The notes below the pieces were generated by a model. The model saw only the letters and a program-made list of their open reading frames with translations, was not told the DNA's origin and did not search any database. A stretch of DNA of 64,000 nt from Phytopythium helicoides. Taxonomy: Eukaryota; Oomycota; Peronosporomycetes; Pythiales; Pythiaceae. The stretch's first letter is position 1, and each line of letters begins with the position of its first letter. The stretch spans positions 1,240,001 through 1,304,000 of the forward strand of contig JANFNE010000005.1 of NCBI GenBank assembly GCA_024867545.1. Reading direction: 5' to 3'. The position numbers were made by a program, and so were the translations under genes. Below, piece by piece: positions 20,286 to 30,265 of this stretch.

Positions 20286-22074
20286 CTAAGCAAAATCCTC
20301 AAAGTCCTGCAAATTGAACGGTGGCGGGTCATCCATCATACGAGACTTGGGAGGCTTAGTGGCTCTTTTGACTGCTGCGCCAGTCACTTCGTTGGAAGCA
20401 CTTGCTACTGGCTTGCGTTTTGCTGCAGGAGAGGTCGCGGTTGCAACTACTTTGGGGGTTGTCTTGACTGGGACCTTCCGAGCGACCTTAACCTTGGCCG
20501 ACTTATTCAATGCACGCAGCGACTGGATGTCCATGATAACTGGGGAAAATAGCGCCAATACTCGGTTGAAAACGCGGTTCCGCTCCTGACGCGGGTTCAG
20601 CTGAACGTAGTCTGCTTCAACCATGCTTTTCTTGTCCTCTGTTTTGAGCATTTGCCTGCGTCATCGCATTTGCAAGTTCGTTGGACGTCAGGTGAATGAT
20701 CGAAAATAATTGATAAAGCGCATTAAAATCGCACCGGTACTCGTTCTCCTTCGCAACCCACTCATCGTGAGCCCCCATCAGAGCATGGAGGTCGGCTCCT
20801 AACTGTTTGTCTTGAAGGAGATCTGTTTGTCCAGAGAAAGCATGGATGAGAACTAGACGCGTGGGGACCCGGAGCCTTCATAAATCACGTACCATTCTTG
20901 ACAACCTCTGGAGGCTCAGTCATCGATCGAATGTTGTACACCCCAATCTGAGCATTGTGCATAGTGTCAGCGCCATCAAAGTAAGGGTGCTGTGGTTGTT
21001 TCGACATACTGCCTGCTCAAAGCTTTCAATTGCTTTCTCGACTCGGTCTTTCGATGCTCGCGCAGTGTCACGCGCCTCCAATCGCAGCATGTTGGACTGC
21101 GAGAGAAGTTTTGATGTTTGAGATCCATTTGGAGTTACACCGCAATTCCAGTAATGCATGTCAATAGCCGCACCTTGAGGTACTGTTTGGTGAAAGGCAG
21201 GAACGTCATGAGCGTCGCAAAGTATCCGTTCACCCGCCACTTGTTTGGGTGCGACTCAACCACTAGCTTGTCTACTGCACGAAGTGCATCATCAAGCGTG
21301 CGTGGAAACACCTTGGTGATTGGGGTCGTCGTCTCGACTGCGTCAACCATGTCAAATGTCAAGCCATTGCATCACACAGAACGGCATCACATTGCAACTT
21401 ACGTTCTCTGACCTCACTCCGGAGCACTTCGAGCCCCTGCTCGACTTCTGGCCCCGGCTGCCAGTCGCTTGCAGCCTCAGACCACTCGTCGAGGAATGCA
21501 CGCGACGACTCACCCGCGACCTTCTTGCCCCGCCGTGCCTTGCTCACACGCGCCTCCTCATCGCTGCGGGCATTTAACAACGTCAGAGTCAAGCAGTAGC
21601 ACCTGTCGAACGCAGATGCAGCCAGGACCTATCGTCGCGCGCTAGCGTCTCAATCTCGTCGCCCGCATTCACGAAGAAGCCGCCGTGTTTGGTCTTGACC
21701 CTGGCTAGCGTGTGCACCTCCTCGATGTTTTGCTGCAGCTCGGCGTCGTCGATGAACGGGTCGTCCAGGTCGTACAGGTCGTCGTCGTCGCGGCGATTCG
21801 CGCGCTTCGGGACGCGCGCGTCCTCGTCTACGTCGTGCAGTACGGCGCCGGACCCGTAGCGCTTCTCCAGTCGCTCGATGATGTTAAAGCGCTGCGAGCG
21901 CGCGCTGCGCGGCTCTGCGGCCGCCTCCGCCGTGCGCTCGGGGGCGCCGGGCGCCTCGCCGCCGGTCGCTGGGCCTTCAGCCGCACGCACCAGCGCCTTG
22001 AAGTCGACCACCAGCGAGCTGGCGCCGTCCAGCTGCACGCGGAACGCGAGCTTGCGCGGCTTGGCCACCTCCAT
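20286..22074 (-). CDS. Ubinuclein / HPC2-like subunit of the HIR histone-chaperone complex
   Basis: Ubinuclein/Hpc2 binds histone H3.3-H4 in the nuclear HIRA complex. The ATG at 22074 begins MEVAKPRKLAFRVQLDGASS. Residues about 100-155 carry the Hpc2-related domain: LYDLDDPFIDDAELQQNIEE and VKTKHGGFFVNAGDEIE, matching the family's YDxxDPFIDDxEL...KxGGFFVNxG pattern. Downstream exons, joined in phase, give SDEEARVSKARRGKKVAGES, TKVFPRTLDDALRAVDKLVV, NKWRVNGYFATLMTFLPFTK and NMLRLEARDTARASKDRVEK, which resembles the ubinuclein middle domain. The last block, DKKSMVEADYVQLNPRQERN to FNLQDFEDFA, sits one frame further on after NELANAM; the break falls at a GCCTGCG (plus strand 20654-20660), again one surplus base. 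The TAG is at 20286-20288. Convergent with the TRMT2A-like gene, 120 bp apart. Confidence 0.83.
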
Positions 22075-22269
22075 GGCTGCTGGCGGGACAATGGGACTCT
22101 GAGGGTACGATTGGGGGTACGACAGGGGAAGAGGGGGTACGCTAGAACGCGTTGAAGAAGAGCCGTTGTATTTAATTGCTCCACTGAGATGGACTCGGTG
22201 GATTGCAACCACCTCGAAGCTTTTAGAGCCTTTGACAGGCTACCTGAACGATTCGGTATCACCGCATGG

Positions 22270-23970
22270 CTAGACGCATTGGAAGGAGTCGCAGCCGACT
22301 ACGATCTCAATATCGCCCAGCGTCGGTGCGCACGTGCAAGTCTCCGAACGAAAGGCAGCTGCCGCTTTCAATATCACAGTTAATGCTGCCGTGGCGCTCA
22401 CGCCCGTCCGATAAAGTCTGCCGCAGCGTACACAATGCTTTTAAGCACGACTCACGTACCGAACGCATTGGTTTGGGGACGTACCTCCATCTCGACGAGA
22501 ACGTCACTCGAATAGCCTCCAGATCGGATGGAGACATTCCCGCTTTCCGATCGCAAGTAATACATGCCGATGTAGGTCAGACTCTGTCGCGAATCATTGT
22601 CATTCAGTTAGCTCTGGCAAGTCGAATATCATGGCTGAGGTACATACTGCAAGCTGGACTTTCACATTCCCCGACCCGGATTCGATATGCACGTTTCCAC
22701 TTGCGTCAAGCTGCTGGATGGTAATATCGCCTGAAATTGTAGTAACTTCCAGCCGACCCATGAATGCTGAGCTCCCCTGTCGTATACCAACAGATCGCAA
22801 GGTGATGTTAGCAGTGTCGTTTAAACGGACCAACAATCAGGTGGACGAACCTCAGAGACAAGAGAAGTAGCCGTAATACTCCCCTGACCATTCGCGAGCT
22901 CAATCCAGTTGGCATCAATGTCCTCTGCGATGATACTTCCAGACGAGCTTTTGACGCTTACGAAGCTTCTACCAGCGAAGACTGAGCTGTCACCGTTTCA
23001 CATATCTTGTGTGAGGCACTCAGGCGGGTGCCGTATCAAACCAATCAAACAACTGTACCTCTGGATAGCTGTGGCTTGGATTGTTCCGGCACCTGTTTCG
23101 ATTTGGAGGTCGCAGTCTAACAGAGTCGCGTTCTGGACACTGATGGAGCCAAGTGCAGTGTACAAAGATGTCGAACTCTCCATGCCTGTGCCGCCCATAG
23201 TGTTGATATTGACACTACCCATGGCGATGTCTCCTGCATTCGAGCGCGCCGTGACGGACCCTTTTGCAAAGTCGACGTACGCACATGAGATCGGAGATTG
23301 ATACGTCTCGATGAATGCCCCAAGGATGGTAAGGATCGACGAAGGATCTGGGTAGTTGATGTTAACCGAGGTGTTGCTGCTCACCGTGATCGTCCTTGGA
23401 GTATCTTGAGGAGGTCCACGGCCATTGCAATCCGCTGCAATTGCACATAACAATTAGAAACTTATATGTTGGGCACGCAAAGAAGTTCCTCTTACCTGGC
23501 ATGAGCCATCTAGCCAAAGGACTCGAGTACGATCGACAGGAGATGTTAATATTTCGATGGCGTCTTCGAGATAAGAAACTTGATAAAAGTCATGAGCTCC
23601 TCCTTGCTGTTGAGAATTAAAAAAAAAGGCTTAGCGCGCACCAACAGCTCATTGTGAGTGAATGCAAAGAACATCTTACATCCGCCCCAAACATCTTCAT
23701 GCTGACAGCACCATCATTACTCGGGTATATCGCCGTATATCCTCTTGAAAACGCGTTATCGATGTTGAGTCTCAATACACTCGCGGCACTTGTGGTGTTC
23801 AGAATCGAAAAGCTTGTTGACCCCAACTCGCCTCCGATACTGTTGCATTGAGCCGCAAACACGACACTGGCGCACATCAGGGAGGCTATGAATGCAACAG
23901 CGAGAATGGCAATCGCTACTGCGACCCTCATAGCTATCCGCTGCCGGCGCTTTGAAGACGCGAAGCGCAT
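22270..23970 (-). CDS. Membrane-anchored protein with DUF4097-like (adhesin-type) beta repeats
   Basis: The ATG at 23970 begins MRFASSKRRQRIAMR, then one hydrophobic segment (VAVAIAILAVAFIASLMCAS) and AAQCNSIGGE: a signal anchor or signal peptide. The rest is built of repeated G-D/N-I-x-I and G-x-V-x-V strands: SVTARSNAGDIAMGSVNINT, GSISVQNATLLDCDLQIETG, RLEVTTISGDITIQQLDASG, NVHIESGSGNVKVQL, GNVSIRSGGYSSDVLVEM and HVRTDAG then EIVVGCDSF. This resembles the DUF4097 putative-adhesin beta-solenoid, known mainly from bacteria. At least five exons; borders approximate. Near 22307-22320 the frame stops at TGA immediately after VRTDAG-RY, while the +1 frame continues as DIEIVVGCDSFQCV (TAG at 22270): one surplus base, best placed at GCTGGGC. 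Exported surface protein is inferred; ligand unknown. Confidence 0.6.
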
Positions 23971-24031
23971 GACCCACTACAATTCAGCACAACTCGTTAG
24001 TTTTAGCTTTACAAATGTCAGAAGGGAGGTC

Positions 24032-25412
24032 TCACCTTGAACCGCTTGTCGCTTCAATGTAGGCTGCCGATTGTGCCAAGTGAGCCTGGGGAGCAGTCAC
24101 TGCACGCTTGTCTCTGGCAAAGAGGTGCTTCCCGATCGACGTGTGGTGTAGGAGTGTCATGCACGCATTCGCCTCTCCGAGAATGAAGAGTCCAGCTCCG
24201 ACCCCAACGCACGCAACAACCTTCAAATATGAACGCATAGTTGCTTCAAATTGATCGCGATCATAGAATCCACGTGAAGTTGGTGGGAGGACGACTCGGA
24301 TTTGCTCCCAATTCGCTGCGATGTTATCGTGAATGGAATTTCTCATAGCAAAGTACGCGATTGAGAGACCAACGAAGCACGCGCCAACTACGATCGACAG
24401 CATGTAGCATATCGACAATAATCGTCGATATTCAAAGTTGGCGCCGATGAAGCTCAATAGCGCAATGGTGAGGAAGAGCAACCCGCTTGAGAAAATTACG
24501 ATACCAGTGTAGGGTGCTGTCGCTAGAGTGGCTGTGTCAACTACATATTGTCCCCCCACAATCAGAAAAAGCGAGAACGGTAAGGCAACGAGGCTGAAGG
24601 ACTGGAACAAAACAAGGTCAGTTGGATCGCCGAAGGATTTAGAGTCAGTAGATACTGCTCAATACCTGAAGGAATGCCACTGATCCCCGCTTTTCTCCAA
24701 CTATTCGATGGAGATGCCACGCCAGGAAGGCGTGCAAACCAGCTGAAAGCATTAGCGTGATGGCGGCACAGTAGAGTACAGCCTCTGCTTTTGACACAAG
24801 CTATGTATCGTTTGCACACCAAAAGTAAGCTGGCTAGTTGTAACATACACCTTCTCAAAGCTCCCTTACCTTGTCTTTGGTTGTTGCAGTGATCGGATCA
24901 AGAGACTCGTCGAGATGATTTGCAACTGCAACTCGTGCGTCAACTGCAAAGATGACGCATATGCCGCCTACGATGGCACCAATAGGCGCTCGCTCCGACC
25001 GCTATCGCCAGACTGAGACCACTGGAGGAGTTGACCTCGCCAAACTCTGAGATATCAAAACACACCTATCAGCTTCGCACTTGGGACGAGATACAATTCC
25101 AATCCAGCAATACATACGAGCGCGCCACTTGCGATAGTCACAAAGTGAAGGAGCACGGCGAAGAGCAGAGTGTTGCGGCGAACGGGGGCAGCCAAGTACA
25201 GGATAAAGGTGATCACAGTTGCAGCAATCTCAGCTAACACCAAGATTGCACCAAGGCACGTCGTCTTCCAGCTGAATACTGGCAGTGTGACAAGCTGGAG
25301 GCGAACCATTACCACCGAGAGAAACAGTAGCAGAAGTCCCAGTTCGATGACAAATGCGGGCAAAGGAGCCCAAAGCGCCAATGCTTGGTGTCTGAAAGCC
25401 GGAAAGACGCAT
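24032..25412 (-). CDS. Multi-pass membrane protein with tetraspan-like C-terminal half
   Basis: Not a family I can name. Read from about 25412, exons give a hydrophobic chain: LWAPLPAFVIELGLLLLFLS, TTCLGAILVLAEIAATVITF, TLLFAVLLHFVTIASGALVC, GAIVGGICVIFAVDARVAVA, AEAVLYCAAITLMLSAGLHA, FSLVALPFSLFLIVGG, TGIVIFSSGLLFLTIALLSF, CYMLSIVVGACFVGLSIAYF, and after a soluble loop (NIAANWEQIRVVLPPTSRGF) a last helix YLKVVACVGVGAGLFILGEA. That is about nine membrane spans. The final four with the loop before the last helix are tetraspanin-like in layout, but no CCG motif is seen. Stop (TGA) is at 24032. The ATG at 25412 is one base out of frame with the first helix (+1 surplus again, between 25385 and 25407), so the start is uncertain. 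An intron with donor gtatgt probably covers about 25112-24997. Confidence 0.6.
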
Positions 25413-25485
25413 TTATAGCTACACTAGAAAGTGAAACGCAAGCTTGCAGTTCTTCTCAGCATTGGTTGAGGAGTTGGTTGGCAAA

Positions 25486-26190
25486 ATGACAGATTGGAGC
25501 GAGGCCAACACGAGACTGATTTTCCTCGCCCTCGGATGCGGTGTCGGAGTGTTCGTGCTAACGTTCGGCACCTTAATGCTCCTGACTCGTCTGCACTTTT
25601 CGGCTGAGAGAGACGGCACCTCGAAGGCAACAGCAGACCCACTCGAACTGGTGTTAATCAAGCGACACACACGCGTCGTGAGGCTGCTAGCAGCACTCTG
25701 CATTGCCCTTCAACTCCCGCTACTAGTAGCCGCGACGAACGTTCCAACCACCAGCACTCCGATCCCATACTCGCTTCGCCTCGTCCGACCGATAGTGAAC
25801 ATTTGTGGATCGTTACTGGGCTTCACCACCAACACGCATGCTGCTTTTCGTGTCATCTACCTGCTCGTGCTGGCTCAGATGGTCGTTGTTGACACGGTGT
25901 CCGAGGTGCTCTTTGCGATGTCCATTGCTTGCCTCGAGCTCCAGCGTCTCCAGTGCGGCCCCGGGGCGGCAGCTGGTCTTTCACTGCACTCTCTACGCCT
26001 ACTAGAAGTTCGCGAGCTCGCGGTGATGACGCTGAGTCCGTGGCTGATGCTGGAAGTTGGGTACCTCGCCGTGAGTATCGGCCCATGGACCTCCAGGTTT
26101 TCAGCCCGCCAGCTCTCGCTCTCTCGCCCAGTCTTCAACCTGCGCGCGACTCTTGCCGAGCACTACCCGCCTCGCGGCAAGCGGCTGTAA
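25486..26190 (+). CDS. Small multi-pass membrane protein, unknown function
   Basis: A single-exon frame of 234 residues from the ATG at 25486 (MTDWSEANTRLIFLALGCG) to TAA at 26188-26190. Four or five hydrophobic spans are visible: LIFLALGCGVGVFVLTFGTL, VRLLAALCIALQLPLLVAAT, IVNICGSLLGF, FRVIYLLVLAQMVVVDTVSE with VLFAMSIACLELQ, and LAVMTLSPWLMLEVGYLAVS. The C-terminus is basic (AEHYPPRGKRL). I recognise no family. It starts only 73 bp from the divergent membrane-protein gene at 25412, so the two may be co-expressed. Confidence 0.6.
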   Translation: MTDWSEANTRLIFLALGCGVGVFVLTFGTLMLLTRLHFSAERDGTSKATADPLELVLIKRHTRVVRLLAALCIALQLPLLVAATNVPTTSTPIPYSLRLVRPIVNICGSLLGFTTNTHAAFRVIYLLVLAQMVVVDTVSEVLFAMSIACLELQRLQCGPGAAAGLSLHSLRLLEVRELAVMTLSPWLMLEVGYLAVSIGPWTSRFSARQLSLSRPVFNLRATLAEHYPPRGKRL

Positions 26191-26275
26191 TAGGACGGTA
26201 CACACAGGCATCAAGACCGTCGGGGACACTCACATCGTGACATTCAAAACACTGAATTGCGCGCCATCAAGCAAG

Positions 26276-27345
26276 CTACTCCTGCTCTGCCTCGTCGTCG
26301 CCTGAGCCGTAATAGAAGTCGAAGTATGCGTCCATGAGCGGCGGCTTGACGTAGTGGAAGCTGATTGTGTCAGGGTGCGCAGCAATCCTTGCCGTTCTTC
26401 CATCCGATGCCGTTATGATCCGAGAACCAGTTGTTCTCTTCGTAGATGGACGAGAAGAGGTTGTGGTCGTACCCCTCCTCGTCGTACGGCTTGAAATACA
26501 GATCTGCGGGCTCGTACTGGTGGAACCGCTCGCGCTGAAGCTCGTCGCGAGTGTCAACCGGCAAGATACCGTGGTGGCGCATGCAGAACGATATCGCCCA
26601 GTCGTCTGGCACGACTTTGTTGGGAAGGCAGTACGGCTCGTCGAACGACGCCTCGAGCTGGGTGAGGTAGGCCCAGTTCATAGCGTAGCCGCCACCACCG
26701 GGTGTGTAGTAGAGTCCCCCATGGCCTTGGGTCTCGGCCTTGGTACGGAGCATCGCGGCGACCTCCTTGGGGTCGAACTCATCAAACGGGTGGAAGGAGC
26801 GCTCCATCTCCCACCATTGCAGCGTCATGCGGTGGCCCAGCAGAACAGGCCCGGCCTTGGCCGCTGCCTGCACGTCGGGCGACAGCAGGTACTTCTTGAG
26901 GTTCTCCATGATGAGGAACGTGTCGTCGTCGCACTTGAAGACCCAGTCGAACTGGCTGGCGCTGTACTCGCGCGTGATGAGGCGCACGATCTCGCGGTGC
27001 TTCTGCCAGAGCGTCTCGTGCAGCGGCGGCGCCATGACACGGACCGTGGGGATGTCGGCGTCCTCCTCGTCGCTCATGAAGAGCAGCTTGTCGCATCGGC
27101 GGCCCCACGTGCGCTTGATGGCCAGTAGCCGCGCCTCGTGGTTCTTGTGGTACGTGTTGACCCAGCAGAGCACGCGCACGCTGCGCTCCTCGGCCACCGT
27201 CAGCGGCTGCACCTGCACCAACTCCATGGCGTTGATGTTGCGCCCCAGCGCCTGGCGCAGCGTCTCATTGCCGCGCGCAGGCAGCCGCGCTGGCCGTGAG
27301 CAGCGCAGCGAGCGCAACGCGCAGCAGCAGTGGCAGCACCGCCAT
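26276..27345 (-). CDS. Core-1 beta-1,3-galactosyltransferase-like GT31 glycosyltransferase, two surplus bases
   Basis: GT31 enzymes extend O-glycans in the Golgi with UDP-galactose and Mn2+. The catalytic part shows VLCWVNTYHKNHEARLLAIK, RTWGRRCDKLLFMSDEED, REYSASQFDWVFKCDDDTFL (the DDD metal site), LLGHRMTLQWWE, LYYTPGGGGYAMN, PDDWAISFCMRHHGILPVDT and DELQRERFHQYEP, in the order of C1GALT1. At the 3' end GKDCCAP is followed by TGA (26370-26375, CCC-TGA-C), but removing one base continues straight into DTISFHYVKPPLMDAYFDFY, the family's CC...SFHYV block, to the stop at 26276. At the 5' end the ATG at 27345 encodes a clear signal peptide/anchor (MAVLPLLLRVALAALLTASA) that is one frame off; GCCTGCG at 27277-27282 is the likely surplus-base site. 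Single exon, about 355 residues. Confidence 0.85.
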
Positions 27346-27372
27346 GTTGGAGACTCCAACACGGCGGTGGTG

Positions 27373-27387
27373 TCACTCTACCATTGG
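27373..27387 (+). promoter_or_regulatory. Possible oomycete initiator (Inr) upstream of NSF
   Basis: The sequence tcactctaccattgg matches 13 of 15 positions of the oomycete Inr consensus TCAYTYYNNNAWTYY and lies 189 bp before the NSF start, in the 216-bp gap between the divergent GT31 and NSF genes. The last two positions (GG instead of YY) do not fit, so it is only a candidate. Confidence 0.35.
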
Positions 27388-27561
27388 ACGAAAATCATTT
27401 TAAGACGTTTCGATTGGCCAAAACCCATCGATCTTTCCGCTCCGACCCCCTCGAGGAAAAGGCATCCTCGCTCACTCCGCGATCGAGCGACCGCCGCGCA
27501 GCGCTGCGCTCGACTAACCCACTCGCCCGCCTCGCCCCTGCGCTCGTCTCGCCCGCCGACC

Positions 27562-30021
27562 ATGTCGCTCGAGGCCGTCGTGACGGGGCTCCCGTCCAAC
27601 TCGCTGGCCTTCACCAACTGCGTGTACGTCAACTTCGACGACTTCATGGAGCTCGTCAAGCACACGCCGCCGGGTGTCGCGAGCAAGGAGCAGCTGCGCG
27701 AGCACGGACTCAACGTGTGGGTCAACCACAAGTTCGTCTTCGCGGCCAAGCCGCAGAAGCAGATCCAGCGCGGCTTCGTGGCCGTCGGCAACATGCAACG
27801 CCTCTGCGCGAGCCTGCCGCTCAACCAGGCCTGCCACCTCGCCGTCTACGTGCCCGACCGCTCCAAGAGCGTGCTCAGCACCGTCACCTTTGAAATACAG
27901 CAGGTGCTCACGCGCGCGCAGGGTGCCGAGGCCCGAGTCGTCGACTGTAAGCTGCTGCAGAGCGCCTTCGAGTCGCAATATACGCACCAGGTCTTCTCCG
28001 TCGGCCAACTGCTTGCTGTCAACTGCGACGGGTTGCCGTTGCGTCTGCAATGCGTCAGTCTCGATACGGTAGACGCGCCGAGTGGTATCAAGCCCTCGGC
28101 CGCGTCCATGAACGGGCCCTCTGTTGGCGCCTACCTGCCGGGGGCCGTACTGCAGTTCACCAAGAGCAAGGAAGCCCCTGTCCGCCTCACGAACCAGTCG
28201 AGCGGCCAGAGCCGCAGCGTGTTCAAGCCCGACTTTGACTTCTCCAAGCTCGGCATCGGAGGCCTCGACAAGGAGTTCAACGACATTTTCCGCCGCGCGT
28301 TCGCGTCGCGACTCTTTCCGACTGATGTGATCCAGAAACTCGGCATTCAGCACGTGCGCGGCATGCTGCTTTATGGCCCTCCGGGCTGCGGTAAGACGCT
28401 TATTGCGCGTAAAATCTCCCAGGCACTCACTGCCAAGGAACCCAAGGTTGTGAACGGCCCCGAAATTCTGGACAAGTTTGTTGGTGAATCGGAGCGCAAG
28501 ATCCGCGAACTGTTCGCGGACGCGCGCCAGGACCAGCAAGAGCTCGGCGACGAGAGTGATGTGCATATTATCATCTTCGACGAGATTGACGCCATCTGTA
28601 AGTCTCGTGGTAGCAGTCGCGATGGAACGGGCGTGGGCGACTCGGTGGTGAACCAGTTGTTGACCCAGATTGACGGCGTCGACAGCCTGAACAACGTGCT
28701 TGTCATTGGTATGACAAATCGAAAGGTGCGTTGCGTGGACAACACGAGTTCCTAATAGAGAGAGACTCAATCTAACAACTTCAAACGAACAGGACATGCT
28801 GGACGAAGCTCTGATGCGTCCTGGCCGTCTCGAGGTCCAGATTGAGATTAATCTCCCCGACGAGAGAGGCCGTGCGCAGATCCTCAAAATTCATACGGAC
28901 CGTGCTCGTGAGAAGGGTGCGCTGCATCCGTCCGTTATTGCCGACCTCGACTCCTGTCTTGACCCTTCGAAGACTGTGAACAATGACCCGGACTACCGCA
29001 ACCTCGTCCAGCGCACAAAAAACTTTTCTGGTGCTGAGCTTGAAGGTTTGGTGCGTGCTGCGACGGCTCATGCGCTCTCGCGCGGCACAGACGGCAAGAC
29101 GTTCCACGCAATCTCCAACTTCAACCCTGAGATCACTCTCGAGGATTTCGCGCTCGCGCTGAATGAGGTCAAGCCCAAGTTTGGTGCCCCGAGCGATGAG
29201 CTATCATTGTACTACAAGAACGGGTTGATCCCATACAGCAAGAACTTCACTGATGTGCGTGAAGCGCTCGTGCGCGTCATCGAGCAGGTCCGCTCGAACG
29301 AAAAGACCCCGCTGATGTCGGTTCTATTGCACGGCGAGCGTGGCGCTGGTAAGACAGCTCTGGCGACGTACTGCGCCGTGGCGAGCGAGTTCCCGCTTGT
29401 GCGTCTCATTAAGCCGGCTGAGCTCATTGCGCGCGCCGAGAGCGCCAAGTGCTCGCACATTTACAACGTGTTCGAGGAGGCATACCGATCGCCGCTCAGC
29501 ATTATCATCCTCGACGACATCGAGCGTCTGATTGACTACGTTGGTACGGCCAGGCATTCGCTGTTTATGTTGGAGGTTGCTGCAGTGGCGTACTGACCGT
29601 CGTCTGCTGCTGTTGCTGGTTTTGAACAGGTCTTGGCCCCCGCTTCTCGAACCTGGTCTTGCAGGCGCTCATGGTCCTTATCCGAAACCCGCCGACCGTC
29701 GCAGGCCGCAAGGTTGTCGTCATCGGGGTGACCTCGAACTACACGGCGCTCCAGGGCCTCGAGCTGTCCGATGTGTTCGATCTGTCGCTGGAAGTGCCGC
29801 AGCTGACCAAGATGGACGAGCTGGACGCCGTGCTCTCGCACACAAACCTGCCCGTGCACGACCTGGAGAAAACCCAGATCCTCGAGATGATGGCGAACCG
29901 CCCGATCTCGGTCAAGAAGCTGCTGCTGATCGCCGAGATGGCCAAGGAAGAGCTATCCATCTCGGGCGAAGACATGATCACATGCTCGCGCTTCATCGAC
30001 TGCGCGTACAAGTTCATCTAG
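27562..30021 (+). CDS. NSF: N-ethylmaleimide-sensitive factor (vesicle-fusing ATPase)
   Basis: NSF is the hexameric AAA+ ATPase that disassembles SNARE complexes after membrane fusion. Three exons keep the frame exactly (27562-28725, 28793-29543, 29630-30021), giving 768 residues, close to the usual 740-750. The N domain (LAFTNCVYVNFDDF, GFVAVGNMQRLCASLPLNQA) precedes D1 with Walker A GPPGCGKTLIARKI, Walker B IIIFDEIDAIC, the second region SVVNQLLTQIDGVDSLNNVL and IGMTNRKDMLDEALMRPGRL. D2 has Walker A GERGAGKTALA and DD at LSIIILDDIERLIDYVG, joined across the intron to LGPRFSNLVLQAL. As in other NSFs, D2 lacks the strict catalytic glutamate (IILDDIE). The C-terminus (SGEDMITCSRFIDCAYKFI) replaces the animal tail. 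No frame break, in contrast to several neighbours. Confidence 0.96.
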
Positions 30022-30265
30022 GCGGGTCATTGACGCGCGGCAGCCGCGTCCATGTGCTCCACACTAGAGGCAGCATGGCAGCGCGGCATCAACTTCAACA
30101 CAATGCGTATCATTTTCCAGAGGTCTTTTTGTATGTTTTATGTTGGGGGATCTCTCCGCACCTTTTTAAGTATGCGATTTCACGATCATTCGCTCGCTCG
30201 CCTTGAAGCTCCGCGTGCTCTTCCTCATAATCGGATTTAAGATCTCTCCCTCAAGCGCCGAGCGA

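Noticed and set aside
24982..24987. GCCTAT as a further surplus-base site in the membrane-protein gene
   Set aside because: A normal intron with donor gtatgt and acceptor gatag gives an intact reading, so no surplus base is needed there.
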